Of a DNA stretch of 64,000 nucleotides, positions 1-12,063 are shown in pieces. The notes below the pieces were generated by a model. It ran no database searches. It saw only the letters and a list, made by a program, of their open reading frames with translations, and had not been told where the DNA came from. Position 1 is the first letter of the stretch, and every line of letters begins with the position of its first letter. The position numbers and the translations under genes were made by a program. The stretch comes from Chlorocebus sabaeus (Eukaryota; Chordata; Mammalia; Primates; Cercopithecidae): NCBI RefSeq assembly GCF_047675955.1, contig NC_132916.1, forward strand, positions 65,961,481-66,025,480. The letters run 5' to 3'.

Positions 1-754
1 ACTTATAAATTATTTAGATGTGTTTTTTATTAAAATTTAAAATGTATAAGCTTTTTCAATTTTTTTTCTATTCATTATATTTAGTGCTGTCACGGCCAGT
101 AAATGTGATATGTATTCTACCAAGTCCTCTAAATATGCCTTGCTTTATGGCTTAGAATGTGATCAATATTCTAGAGTGCACCGTGATACCAAAAGTAATA
201 TGTAATGACATGTGTTTTTGTGTTTGAAAGAGAGAGAGGGATAGAGAAAAATTATGTCTATCTATTGGATATGTTGATATTGGTCTGCTTGATATTTGAC
301 AAACCAAGATAAATAACATCAACATTCACTGTTATTATGAATTTCTCAACTTACATTTCTACTTTGGGCTCTATTTAAGCTATGTTATTAAAGGAATGTT
401 GGTGAATATATGTGGATTTCTTTTATTCTATTTTCACATTTTATTTCTCCCGCATTTCTCTCACTTGCCCTCTTCATGCTTCATGTTTCTTTCTTTCTAT
501 CAGATTGATTCAGATTTTTTTAATCGTTTCCTTTTTTATCATTCTCCTTTTCATGAGATCGATTTCACTTAGTGATTATCTTTAAAATTATCTTATTTAT
601 ATTTAAGATTCCTATGGACATTCTTCCCCTTCCCCCAACCAAATAGTTTAGAATATTTAAATCAGAATGCCAAATTTAGTGTGTTGTTCACTAAAATAAC
701 TCCACAATACGAATACTATTTCTTTATTAGTATAAAATCAGTTTTGGTTATATA

Positions 755-785
<31 letters not shown>

Positions 786-2017
786 ATGTATATATATATA
801 CACACACCCAAAAATTTACCATTTAAAAAATAAGTATTCATTTAATATCTCAGGTTCTTTTACTATGATCATTTGTCTTCTTTCTGATATACATTTTAAA
901 ATTATCTTTAATGATGATAATGTTTTTGTCAGAAAAATGTGCGTAATTTGTTCTAACTGGTAAATGATATTTAGCTGAGATTACACCTCTTAGCTGACAG
1001 TATTTTTTTTCTCAGTATTTGCTGTATCTTGTTCCATTATCCTTTACACTTGCTGTAGACATTCTGTTGTCAGTTTTTATATCTTTGTCGAAAACATTTT
1101 TTCTTACTCTTTTTAATTTCTAAACATTTTATTTTCCACTGATATTGAGAAAATAAATTTTTATGTTATTAAAAATAATAAAACATATTTTCTTTACCTG
1201 TAGTGTTTTCCAGTTTAAGTCTGATAAGTCTAAATATGTATTTCTCACTCACTCTTCTTGTAATTTTTGTTTAACTAAAAGATCATGATTCCCAGTTGAA
1301 GTAAATTCAGTCTGGAAATGAAGAAGATATTAATACAATATTTATATTTCTATATTATATAATTGTTTTAATATTATTTAGCATTATTTTAGTATTTAAA
1401 TAGACTCAATTTTAAAATTTTATCTTTACATTTTAGAATAAAATTTAAATAATATTTTGAATTTTGTGAAGGCAAATACAGCAACTTTGTTCTGTAGAAC
1501 AGGGTAGTAGAAGGAACCACATATAGATAGATTCATTAGACAGGATTTTCAGCATCTCTCCCTTGGAAATTAGAAACTGGACATGAGATGTACCACTGAC
1601 AAGATTGATACATTTGTGTATAAGTCTAATTGCAGTCATGGGAATATATTAGAGTTCCTAAAAACTTCTACAGAGTACAAAGAAAGGGCCTCTAGGAAAG
1701 AAGCGAGGATTCATAGGACTACAGAGTGAAAAGAGAGTTAAAAGGTCTGGCAAGAAATAAATTAAGAGAACATTATACCCATCAAAGTAAAGAGAAGAGA
1801 GATTTTTTTATCAAGGCAGGGAATATTCAAAGGGAGGATGGAAAGCAAATAAAGACTGGGAGGTTTTTTTTGACCTACTTCTCAGGAAAAATTATTTTGA
1901 TTTGAGTAGAGAATTCTGGGTGGATAGTAAAAACAAAAATATGGGTTTTCTAGATAAAGAGAAAGATTTTACATCATGTACAAATCTTCAAATCTGTTCA
2001 TTACTTTACAAAAATAT
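1..2017. other. AT-rich sequence, no gene or element assigned
   Basis: About 2 kb of AT-rich DNA with scattered T and A runs and one TG/TA microsatellite (listed separately). Both strands are dense in stop codons. The short open frames (positions 754-963 plus, 1445-1639 minus) have no recognisable motif, and the first is largely translated microsatellite. Very degraded LINE sequence may be present, but I cannot assign it. Confidence 0.5.
751..808. repeat. TG/TA microsatellite
   Basis: Alternating purine-pyrimidine tract: TG repeats, then TA, then CA. The order lets the two ends pair, so it is both a slippage-prone locus and a possible Z-DNA or hairpin former. Confidence 0.9.
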
Positions 2018-2216
2018 ATCTTCCAAAGTGTGACCTGTGGGCCAGCAGGTGTAAACTGCTGTAAACTTAGAAATGGAAACTTTTTGGCCACATTCTAGAA
2101 CAACAACAACAACAAAATGCATGAGAAAATCCAGGGTAGGGTCTATCCATTTGTATTTTAACAAGTTCTTTAGGTGATTCTGATGCCCAGTGAAGGTAGT
2201 GAGCCACTGCTCTAAT
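2018..2216 (+). mobile_element. MER5A-like hAT-Charlie DNA transposon
   Basis: The segment follows the MER5A consensus I know. It opens with an 'aaagtgtgacctgtgggcc' block and closes with a 'ttttaacaagtt..taggtgattctgatgc' block, then 'gagccactgctcta'. It is a non-autonomous hAT element with no coding capacity. A short CAA repeat interrupts the middle near 2101. Strong divergence fits a pre-primate age. Confidence 0.8.
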
Positions 2217-2837
2217 AAAAAGCAATAGTGTTTGCCTATTTTCTCAAATAAGTGTCTTGCTGTAGAGTGACAAACATCACATTTTTCTCGTGTTCTATGT
2301 TTAGTAAAACATTGAAACTTTTCAAGTCTACATTTTAATATATTTTAAGCTAATCTTTCACTTTCCATTTTCTATTTAATTGTCTCATTTTGGGAATATA
2401 GCATATTTGGTTGCCTACAATGATTATAAATTTGTGTGTTACATCTAAATTATTGTTTTAAAAATTCTTGCATTGGCATTAATGTTTTATAAGTACTTTC
2501 TTAAGTGAAGGATGCATATATATCACAAAAAGTTAAGATGGGCATTTGTTATGCATCTTAAGAGACAACACAGCATCAGTTCATTTGAAATCGCTTATGT
2601 GCTAATAACTAAACATATTCTCCATAGCTAGAAATAATAATTACTTTAAATATTTTACTTATCATTACCTTATTCACTTTTATTATACTTCCATAAGTAT
2701 AATTCTATTACATATAGGCATACAAATAGAAACATAAATAGAAAAATAAAATATACTTGTATGTAGAACATTCAGTATGTAGCTGATATAGAGGAAACAT
2801 TCAATAATTTATAATCTCCAGAGCAATTAAGACAACC
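2217..2837. other. AT-rich sequence, nothing recognised
   Basis: About 620 bases of AT-rich DNA without an open frame of note or a repeat I can name. Confidence 0.45.
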
Positions 2838-3012
2838 ATTAAGATTTAGATTCAAAATTTGTCTTTGCTACATGGTAACTAGCTAATCTTAGGAATATCT
2901 CACAATCTTTTGAGCCTCAATGTCCTCATCACTAAGTTGAGTATAATATTACCTGGCTAAGAGTTCTGCATGGATAACTGAGTTAACAAGCATAGAGCAC
3001 TTGGATAATTTT
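2838..3012 (+). mobile_element. MIR SINE
   Basis: Reads as a diverged MIR core: 'tttgctacatggtaactagct', then 'gagcctcaatgtcctcatc', then an imprecise 'gataactgagttaacaagc..tagagcacttgg' block. These correspond in order to the MIR 'gctgtgtgaccttgg', 'cctcagtttcctcatctg' and 'gagttaatacatgtaaagcgc' landmarks. It is a tRNA-derived SINE of Mesozoic age with no coding function. Confidence 0.75.
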
Positions 3013-3319
3013 CTAAGAGAATTACTGTGAATGGTATATGGGCTCAGTAACAAATCTTGAGTGACAGATAGGTACAAAGAAGTGGAACTGACTGATCTCA
3101 GAGCATTCACTATTGCATCTTCTGCTCCTAGTGGAGTGCCTGAGTACTTAATAACTGTTGCTGAAAAGCACATTTCACCACTCATGTCTTTTCCATTATT
3201 CTTCAATGACACATAACATTGTTTGGCATTGAATAAATTATATTTCTCCTCCTACCAGTGAGGCTGAGTACTTTTTCAATGTTTTCCTGTTGTTGGAATG
3301 CATCTCTTTATCCTTCTAC

Positions 3320-3870
3320 AGCTTTTTAAATAAAACTTTTGAAATTAATTATATTTTACATAAATGTGCACAGATCCTAAATGAGCAACTTGATGACTTT
3401 TCACAGAGTGTGAATTGTATAATCACCACCTAAATTAAGAAATGGAATGCTGCCAGACCCCAGGGTGTGATGTTGTCTCCACTTCCAGTAATTATTTCTC
3501 TTTTCTTCAAAGATAAACATTAATAACTGTTTATGTTTTCAAATCCACATACTATGTATCTTTTGTGTCTGGTCTCTTTCATTTGTTAGTCTATTTGAGA
3601 TTAATTCTCATTGTGGATTATACAGTTAGCTATCTCTATACAATATTATAACAATAATATTCCATAATTTATCAATTTTGAAACAGTTGACAACTTATGT
3701 TCGCTATAAAACTAAAACTGTTATGAACTTTCTTACACATATCTTTTGAGATTATGTGTGTAAACACATTTTGTTGAGTATATAAATAGGAATGGAATTG
3801 CTGTACCTTTGGATTTGCTTATGTTTTGATTTATTATATGTATTAACAGTTTTCCAAAGTGATTTTGAAA
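3320..3870 (-). mobile_element. L1M 3' end (antisense)
   Basis: Plus-strand text reads an L1M 3'UTR and the end of ORF2 backwards. Landmarks are the 'gaatggaattgctgtacctttgg' and 'acagttttccaaagtgattttg' blocks, preceded by UTR text on tremulous 'cacagagtgtgaattgtataatcacc'-type sequence. It is old and 5'-truncated. No usable ORF remains. Confidence 0.65.
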
Positions 3871-4044
3871 AATTTTATTTATCTATAGGTGTATTTATTT
3901 TGCCTTTATCATTAAATACTAATTTAACTTTGAGTTATTTGAATGTATTATTTCTATGCCTTCTTTTTGCTATGGAGAAATCTGCTGTCAATCTAATTGT
4001 GTCTTTGTTGGCAATCTTTTTTTTTTTTTCTATTTTTATAACTA

Positions 4045-4277
4045 CAATTGACCCTGGAACAAAATGGGTTTGAACTGTGTGGATCCACTTATGCACTTAT
4101 ATCTGATCTTTTACATTCCCAGGACATGATGCACACAGATATAGATGTATAGATGGACAACTTCTTGTATACAAATGTTCAGCATTGTTGAGTACTGGAC
4201 TTGCTTGTGGTGGATTTTGGTATACACAAGCGTCCCAGAACAATCCCCCACATGTGACAACCAAGAGACAACTGTAC
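4045..4277 (+). mobile_element. Tigger-type non-autonomous DNA transposon (MER8/MER2 group)
   Basis: Starts with 'attgaccctggaacaaaatgg' and 'gaactgtgtggatccactta', a pogo/Tigger-type terminal block. Ends with 'gtggattttggtata..' and 'caatcccccacatgtgac..gacaactgt', matching MER2/Tigger2-style ends. It is internally deleted and non-coding. The subfamily is uncertain. Confidence 0.65.
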
Positions 4278-5810
4278 CATATTTTGTCATTTTACAACAT
4301 ATCTAATGATTTTGTAAGAATCTTAAACCTGAGGGTGCATATCTCCCAATAGTTCTAGTAAAGACCCTAATATTTCTATAAAAATGCATCCATTTTAAGT
4401 ATCTACGTTCTTTCAGTTTGTAACTCCCATTATACAAAGCATATCTTATTCTTTTTCCAATGTCTCTTACCCTTTCTCTTGTTTTACATGTATCTACATT
4501 TTGCTTGTTTATTTTTCTGTTTAAAGTATACATTGAAGTTTCAATTTCAATGACTTCTCCGTTTTCGCCATTTTTAATTTTTTTAAGGTTATTCTCACAT
4601 CTTCCTGGCTATTTGTTGTTTTTTCATTCAAAAAGTTTAATTCCATCTCATGTTTATTTTGTCTTAGTGAATGTACTTTTACATAATATTTATCTAAGAT
4701 GGTCATCTGACTTTTTGTCATGAATAATTCTGCTACAAGCACTTGCACACTCTGATTAATGTTTAATTCATATTGAGACTATAAATTCCTCAAAGCTTCA
4801 TCTTGCAAATATAGTGAGCCCTGGATTCCATCCCTCTAGAGATGTTTTTACATTTGTTTCCATTAGGTGTCCTGGAACATTAGTAAGAGAAACAATTTTC
4901 TTAGGTTATTTTCTCATTTTAAGGACTCCAATACGAATGGGAAACTAACACAAATAAGAGTATTTGCATATGATTGAGAAATAATTTAAAAAAAAGAGAA
5001 GAAATTAGCACTCAGACCAAAGCCAAGAAAGGGTATTTTTTTTTCATCTCCCATTTCTAATGATACTCTTTTTTTTTTTTTTTTCAGTCTAGCCCTTCTC
5101 TAAATATGATTTTATTCACATGACCTGGATTTATATAAAGATCTTAATTTCAACTTCCTTCTCGAAATTGCCCAAGGCCTTGTCCTGCATTGTATAACCC
5201 TCCATTTCCACATTCCCTAGGTACAGTAATTGGCACGTATCCCCAAAGAAGGCAAACCTTAGCATTTACTAATAACTCTGATTGTTTTTTCTCTTTCTCC
5301 AGTCTTGGAGATGTTCAGTACTTCCTTCTGAACTCAGTTATGAGGCAATTTTAAAAAGCTGCAGTTTTTTGTTTTGTTTTTTTTTATTTTGAAGCTTTTT
5401 GTTTTTTGTAATATAAGCTTTTCTGACTCTGTAGTCCAATAATATTTCCAGAAATATAGTACTCTTAATAGTCTTAGGAGTCTTTAGAAATCAAATGATT
5501 TCTCACTTTTCTTGCTATTCTGGGATAAACAAACTGTCAAGTAAATAGTAGCCAATAAATATCTATCAAGTCCTTATTGAGAGAAAAGATAAAATGACCT
5601 GATTTATTTAGGGAATGACATATAGGTCAGTAATGGTAGAGAATAACATGAAGGCTGGAATCATCAGATGTAAGTATGAAGAAATAGATAGCAATGTGAT
5701 GAAAATAAGTCTTTTATATAATTTAAGCAACTTGACTTAAATTCTGGAGGAACACCACTGAAGTGTTTATGGTTGGCTTATATTATGGCAGGGAGCCCAT
5801 AGGAGAAGGA
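4278..5810. other. AT-rich sequence with two minus-strand open frames of unknown origin
   Basis: Between the Tigger fragment and the next repeat. Minus-strand frames at 4303-4533 (76 aa) and 4521-4748 (75 aa) overlap in different frames and are rich in Lys, Glu and Leu, as in a decayed coiled-coil or LINE ORF1 sequence. I recognise no family. A 16-T run lies at 5069-5084. The remainder is AT-rich and unassigned. Confidence 0.35.
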
Positions 5811-5811
5811 T

Positions 5812-6247
5812 TAGGGTTCTCCAGAGAGACATAACCAGATAAATAAAGAGAGAGATTTTTAAGAAATTGACTCATGCAATTGTGGGGGATAGCAAGTTTG
5901 AAATTTGTAAGGTGGGCTGACAGGTTTGAAATTCAAGGTAAGAGCTGATATTGTGGACTTATGTCTGAAATCTGTAAGGCAATTTAGTCAGGGTTTCTAT
6001 GTTTCAGTCATGAGGCAGATCTGCTTCTTCTCATGGGAACCTTTTCTTTGCTCTTAAGGACTTCAACTGATTTGGATAAAGCTCACCCCTATTAGCGCAC
6101 TAAATCTACTTTACTCAAAATTTACTTATTATAAATGTAAATCACACTGTAAAAAGTCTTTATAGCAATATCTAGACTGATGCTTGAACAAATACCTGTC
6201 CAATATAACTTAGTCAATTTTACATGTAAAATTAATCATCAGCACAG
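5812..6247 (+). mobile_element. Mid-age interspersed repeat of the 'agggttctccagagag' family
   Basis: Begins 'ttagggttctccagagaga', continues through 'aagaaattgactcatgcaat', 'gacttcaactgatttggat' and 'caatatctagactgatgctt', and ends 'catgtaaaattaatcatca'. This block order is that of a very common mammalian repeat. I cannot say with confidence whether databases file it as an L1M 3' end or an LTR. Non-coding. Confidence 0.6.
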
Positions 6248-6459
6248 CTAAGCCTGGATGCAACATGAGACAAATAAAAAAAAATCCCAAGTTAATTTTA
6301 ATAGTTCCAGCCAGAGATAAATATTTTATACTTAAATAGTTACACAGTTTTTGTGATATTTTTCATTTCCTATAAATCTACTACTTTCAAGTTTGCTTAC
6401 AATAAGCCATTCTAAACAGACCAAATATAGCCCAGTAGGAACATTCCTTAAATAAGGAC

Positions 6460-6514
6460 TGTTATGGACAGAATATTTTGTTCCCCCTAAATTTGTATGT
6501 TGAAATCATAATCC
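6460..6514 (+). mobile_element. MaLR-like LTR 5' stub cut by an L1
   Basis: The first ~55 bases match the start of the MaLR-like LTRs seen intact at 49312 and 50337 ('tgttatggacagaat..', then 'atgttgaaatcataatccc'). The match stops where L1 sequence begins. No matching remainder was seen on the far side of that L1, so the rest was probably deleted. Confidence 0.5.
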
Positions 6515-9146
6515 CAGCAAAAGCATCCTTCAAATATAAAGGAGTCACAAACTCTTTCTCAGATAAGCAAAAGCTAAGAGAATTCACAAACAGACCCATC
6601 TTACAAGAAATGCTAAAGGGAGTTCTTCAATCTGAAAGAAATAAAAGCACTAACATGAAAAAAGAACATATTTAGTTTAATACCCACTGGCAAAATAAAC
6701 ACATGAAGAAAACCCAAATACTGTAATACTGTAATTGTGGTGTGCAATCTACTCATACCATTAGTATAAGACCCAAAAGATAAATCTATAAAAAGCAATA
6801 ATTGTGCTAGCAATCTGTTAAGAAGCATTAAATATTAAAAATAAGTAAATTGAAACAACATAAAGTCAAAATGTTGGGGGGATAAAGTTAAGATATAGAG
6901 AGGGTTTTTTCATTATTTATTTGTTTCTGTTATTCTACTTCTAATCAGATAAACTGTAATCCCTTTAAAATAACTTGTTATGTCTATAAGATGTTTGTGC
7001 AAGCCTTATTGTAACCATAATGCAAAAGCCTCTAATAAATTCACTAAAAGTAACAAGCAACAAATTAAAATATACCACCAGAGAAAATCACTGGAAAAAT
7101 GCAGACAATAAGAAAGGAAGAGCTGAATTACAAAACAACCAGAAAATAAGCAACAAATGGTATTAATTAGTCCTTACTTATCAATAATAACTCTGAATGT
7201 AAATGGACTCAATTCCCCAAGTAAAAGGTGTAGAGTGGCTGAATGGATAAACCAAAGACCCAACTATATGCTGCATACAAGGAACCCACTTCAACTATAA
7301 AGACATACATACTGAAAATGAAAGGGTGGAAAAAGATTTTATGCCAGTGGAAACCAAGACAGAACAGGAATAACTATACTTATGTCAGATAAAATAGAAT
7401 GGAAATTGAAGAACGTAAAAAGAGAAAAATAAGGTCACTATATAATGATAAAGGGGTCAATTCAGCAAGAGGATATAACAATTTTAAATATCTATGCATC
7501 CAACACTAGCACTCTCAAGTATAGAAAGCAAACATTAATAGATATAAAGAACAGATATAGTGCAATATGATAATAGGGGATGATTTAAATATCCCATTCT
7601 CTCCCCATTTTTTCGCCTGAACAGATTATACAGGCAGAAAACCAACAAAGAAACTGCAAATGAGACTAAATAAGTCTAACTGATATTTCCAGACCGTCTC
7701 ACTCAGCAATTGTACAAGAGATTCATTTTGTTAGTACACGGAACATTCTACAGAATAGATCATATCTTAGACCATAAAACAAGCTTTCATAAGTTGAAGA
7801 GTAGAAGTTATACTGAGTTTCTTTTATAGACAACAATGAAATGTGACAGGAAATCAAAAACAAGATGAACTTTGGAAAATATACAAATGCATGCAAATGA
7901 AAGAAGATACTCCCGAATGCACACAGAATTAATAAAGAAATTAAGAAGGAAAATTAAAACTGAAATGCAACATACCAAAATCTATGAGATACAGCCAAAG
8001 TGGTACCATGAGGGAAGTTTAAAGCACTCTATGACAAGATAGTAGGAAGACTTCAAATAAACCTAGCAATGCACCTCAAGGAATTAGAAAAGCAAGAACA
8101 ACCAAAACTAAAGTTAGTAGAAGGAAAGGAAAAATAAAGATTAGAACAGAAATAAATGAAATTGAGACAAAAATAGAGAAAATCAATGAAATGAAAAGTT
8201 GGTTCTTTTGAAAAGATAAAGAAAAGACAAATCTCTAGTTAGATTAAGAAGAAAAAGAAAAGACCCAAATAAACAAAATCAGAAATTTAAAAAAGGAGAC
8301 ATAATAACTGGGACCACAGAAATACAAAGAATCATTGGAGACTATGATGAACTGCTATATAGCAACAAATTGGAAAACCTAGAAGAAATGTATAAATTCC
8401 TGGATACATGCACCCTACCAAGATTGAAACATGAAGAAACAAAAAATCTGAACAAAACAATAATGAATAAAGATATTAAAGCCTTAATAAAAATTATCTC
8501 ATCAAAGGGAGCCCAGAACCTGCAGGCTTCATGGCTGAATTCTACCAAACACTTAAAGAACTAATACCAATTATATTCAAGCTCTTTAGAAAAATTTAAA
8601 AGGAGGGAGAATACTCAAACTCATTCTGTAAGTCCAGCATTATCCTTATACCAAAACCAAACAAGAACACAACAGCAACAATAAAAGCCACAGGCCAATA
8701 CCTTTGATGAACATGGATACAGACATCTTCAACAAAATACTAGCAAACCAAATTCATAACACATTTAAAAGATTATTCATCATGATCAAGTGGGATTAAT
8801 TCCTGGGTTTCAAGGATGACTCAACAAACACAAATTACTAAATACGATACATCACATTAACAAACCAAATGATCATTTCAATAGATGCTAAAACACATTT
8901 GATAAAATTTAAAATCACTTTGCATTAAAAACTCTCACCAATGTGGATATAGAAGAAACAGACTTAAAAGTAATAAAGGTCATATATGACAAACCATTGC
9001 TAACATCACAATGAAAGTGGAAAAATTGAAAGTCTTTCCTCTAAGATCTAGACCAAGACAAAGATGCCCACTTTCACCACTTTTATTTGACATAGTACTG
9101 GAAAGTCTAGCCAGAGCAGTTAGGCAAGAGAAAAAATTAAAGGGCA

Positions 9147-9362
9147 TTGAAATTGGGTAAGGAGAGAGTGAAATTGTCCCTGTTTGCAGATGGCATAATT
9201 TTATATATAGAAAAATCAGAATACTTCACCGAAAAACTCTTAGAATTGATCAACAAAATCAGTAAAGTTGGAGTATATAAGATTATCATGCAAGAATTAG
9301 TAACATTTTTATACACAACGAAATTGCTGAAAAAAATCAAGAAGGGAGTTCCCTTTTGGTAG
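9147..9362 (+). pseudogene. L1 ORF2 reverse transcriptase fragment, active-site Asp lost
   Basis: A 71-residue open piece of the L1 ORF2 reverse transcriptase that includes the catalytic box. The residues read LFADG where the family has F-A-D-D (codons at about 9182-9193), so the second metal-binding aspartate is replaced by glycine. The reading frame is closed on both sides by stops. This is a relic of the plus-strand L1MA element, not a gene. Confidence 0.75.
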
Positions 9363-9709
9363 CTAAAATAGCTACCCAAAAAAAGTCCAATAAATAAATT
9401 TAACCAAGGCAGTAAAAGACCTCTACAAGGAAAAGTACCAAACATTGATGAAAAAAAAAAAGGAAGATGATGTAAACAAATGGAAAGACATCCCATGTTC
9501 ATGCATTGAAATAATTAATGTTAAAATGACAATACTACCCAGTGCAATCTACAGGTTCATTAAAATTTCTATCAAAATTCCAGTGACATCCTTCATATAC
9601 ATAGAATAAAAATCTTAAAATTTGCTTGAAACCACAGAAGATCCCAAATAGATAAAGCAATCTTGAGCAAAAAGAAAAAATCTGGAGGAATCATACCACC
9701 ACACTGCAC

Positions 9710-9735
9710 CACACTACAACTGCACACTACAACTG
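9710..9735. repeat. 13-bp tandem duplication inside L1
   Basis: The unit 'cacactacaactg' occurs twice head to tail, with a related 'cacactgcac' just before. It lies in the ORF2 remnant and shifts the frame by one base. Confidence 0.85.
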
Positions 9736-11354
9736 CAAAGTTGTAGTTACCAAAACAGCATAGTATGGTCATAAAAACTGACACATAGTCCAATGGAGCA
9801 GAATAAAGGACCTAGATTAATCCACATAATGTAGCCTAATGATTTTTGACAAATGTAACAAGAACACTCATTAAAGAAAGGACAGTCTTTTTGATAAATG
9901 ACTAGTTTTATTCTACAAATGTTCATATGTAGAAGAATAAAACTAGACTCCCATCTTGTACCTAATATAAAAATCAACTCAAAAGGGATCAGACCTAAAT
10001 GTAAGACCAAAAATGATAAAACTACTAGCATAAAACATAGGAGTAATTCTTCAGGACATTGGTCTGAGCAAAGATTTTTTGTGTAAGACCTAAGAAGTAC
10101 AGGCAACCAAAGCAAAAACACACCAATGAGATTATATCAAGCCAAAATGCCTTTTCATAGCAAAGGAAAAAATCAACAATATGCTGAGCAAACCCATAGA
10201 ATGGGAAAGAATGTTTGGAATGTTTGCAAACTATCCATCTGACAAGGGATTAATAACTAGAATATATAAAGAGCTCAAATAATAGCAAATATACAAATGA
10301 TTCCATTGAAAAATGGGTAAAAGATCTGAACAGACATTTCTCAGAAGAAGTCATACAAATGACTACCTGGTAAATGAAAAAATGTTCAGCATCACTAATC
10401 ATCAAAGAAATGCAAATCAAAACCACGATGAGATATCATCTCACTGCAGTCTAATGGCTTTTATCAAAAAAGACATGGAATAACGGATCATGACAAGGAT
10501 GTGGAGAAAGGGGAACCTCTATACATTGTTAGTGGGAACATTAATTAGCACAGTCATTACAAAAATATCTATAGAGGTTTCTTAAAAAACTAAAAATGGA
10601 ACTACTGTATGATTGAGCAATACAACCGCTGGTATATCTTCAAGAGAAAATAAATCAATATGTTAAAGGTATATCTGTATGCCTGTTTTTTGTAGCACTA
10701 TTTATAATAGCCAAAATATGGAATCAACCTAAGTGTCCATCAGTGAAGGAATGGATAATGAAAATGTGGTATACTTAAAAAATGAAAATTATTCAGCCAC
10801 AAGAAGAGAATAAAATCCTGTCATTTGTAGTAGTATGGTTGGAACTGGAGACTATTATGTAAATGAAATCAGCCAAGCACAGAAAGACAAATACCATGTG
10901 TTCTCACTCATAAGTTGGAGCTATAAAAGTGCATTTCATGAAGACAGAGAGAAAATTTGTTGTTATTGGAGGCCGAGAAATGATGGTAGGGGGATGGGGG
11001 AGAGATTAAGAGAAGTATATTTATGGGTACAGTTTAATACAAGAAATACAACATGATGTTTAATAGATCAAGGTGACAATTTGTTTATAATAATCTGTAG
11101 TATATTTTAAAATAGCTAGAATAGCTCAAGTGTTTTAGCATAAAAGACAAATATTTAAAGTGATAGATCTCCTAATTGAACTGAGTTGATTTGTACAAAT
11201 TATATAAGTGTATTAAATTATCACATACTCCTAAAATATGTACATATACTATGTATCAATAAAAAATAAATTTTAAAAATATTTGGAATTTGAATGGATA
11301 CTGTCATATATCCACCATGATCATGTTAAACAGAACATAGATATGCACCCCATA

Positions 11355-11684
11355 ACAGTGCTTTGATCAACAGTGGACTGCGTATACAACAGTGTTCCCA
11401 TAAGATTATAACACTGTATTTTTATTGTACCTTTCCTAAGTTTAGACATGTTTAGGTAAACAAGTACTTACCACCATGTACCAATTGCCTACAGTATTCA
11501 GTACAGTAACATTTCTTATAGGTTTTTACCCTATGAGCAATAGGCTATACGATATAGCCTATTGTGTAGTAGGCTATACTGTCTAGGTTTATGTAAGGAC
11601 ACTATAATGTTCATACGATGACCAAATTGCCTGATGACCCATTTCTCAAAATGTAACCCCATGGTTAAGCAATACAAGACTGTA
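11355..11684 (+). mobile_element. Tigger-type DNA transposon (MER44/Tigger3-like)
   Basis: Non-autonomous pogo-type element. Landmarks are 'tgatcaacagtggactgc', 'cccataagattataacact', 'gcctacagtattcagtacag', the hairpin-like 'aggctatacgatatagcct', and an end at 'aagcaatacaagactgta'. No transposase frame survives. Confidence 0.75.
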
Positions 11685-11761
11685 ATTTTACTGCCTTAAA
11701 AATCCCCCATATTTTACTATTCAAACTTCACTTCCTCCTCTGAAACATTTAAAACTACTGA

Positions 11762-12063
11762 TTTTTTTTTTTTTTTTTTTTGGATGGAGTTCCGCTCTTG
11801 TTGCCCAGGCTGGAGTGCAATGGTGCCATCTCAGCTCACTGAAACCTCCGCCCCCAGCGTTCAAGAGATTCTCCTGACTCAGCCTCCCAAGTAGCTGGGA
11901 TTACAGGCGCGTGCCAACACATCCGGCTAATTTTTGAATTTTTAGTAGAGATGGGGTTTCTTCACATTGACCAGGTTGGTCTTGAACTCCTGACCTCAGG
12001 TGATCCACCCACCTCGGCCTCCCAAAGTGCTACGATTATAGATGTGAGCCACCATGTGTGGCC
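11762..12063 (-). mobile_element. AluS-like SINE in the L1M 3'UTR
   Basis: Complete dimeric Alu read in reverse: poly-T at 11762-11781, then the right monomer, the A-rich linker ('ttgaatttttagtagagatgg') and the left monomer ending 'ccatgtgtggcc'. The flanks 'aaaactactgat' and 'acaaccaccgat' are a diverged target-site duplication and rejoin the interrupted L1M. Confidence 0.92.

Larger units (their letters stand above)
6515..11282 (+). mobile_element. Long L1MA-like LINE-1, sense orientation
   Basis: Autonomous retrotransposon remnant of about 4.8 kb. The inter-ORF region and N-terminal endonuclease sequence lie at about 6.5-7.8 kb. Reverse transcriptase sequence lies at about 8.6-9.3 kb and the ORF2 C-terminal part at about 10.3-10.95 kb. 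The 3'UTR and an A-rich tail end at about 11282. ORF2 carries many stops and frameshifts. The UTR has the L1MA-type landmarks 'cagccacaagaagagaataa' and 'gaaatcagccaagcacagaa', and ends 'tatgtatcaataaaaaa'. The element is 5'-truncated within or just before the ORF1/ORF2 boundary. It cannot mobilise. A clean target-site duplication was not found, because its 5' side falls in an LTR stub. Confidence 0.85.

Noticed and set aside
5812..6247. Naming this repeat as a specific LTR or L1 subfamily
   Set aside because: I recognise the family by its blocks but cannot recall its library name reliably, so only a general call was given.
9747..10121. 124-residue minus-strand open frame
   Set aside because: It is the antisense shadow of plus-strand L1MA ORF2. 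The Leu/Cys-rich composition reflects the complement of coding DNA.
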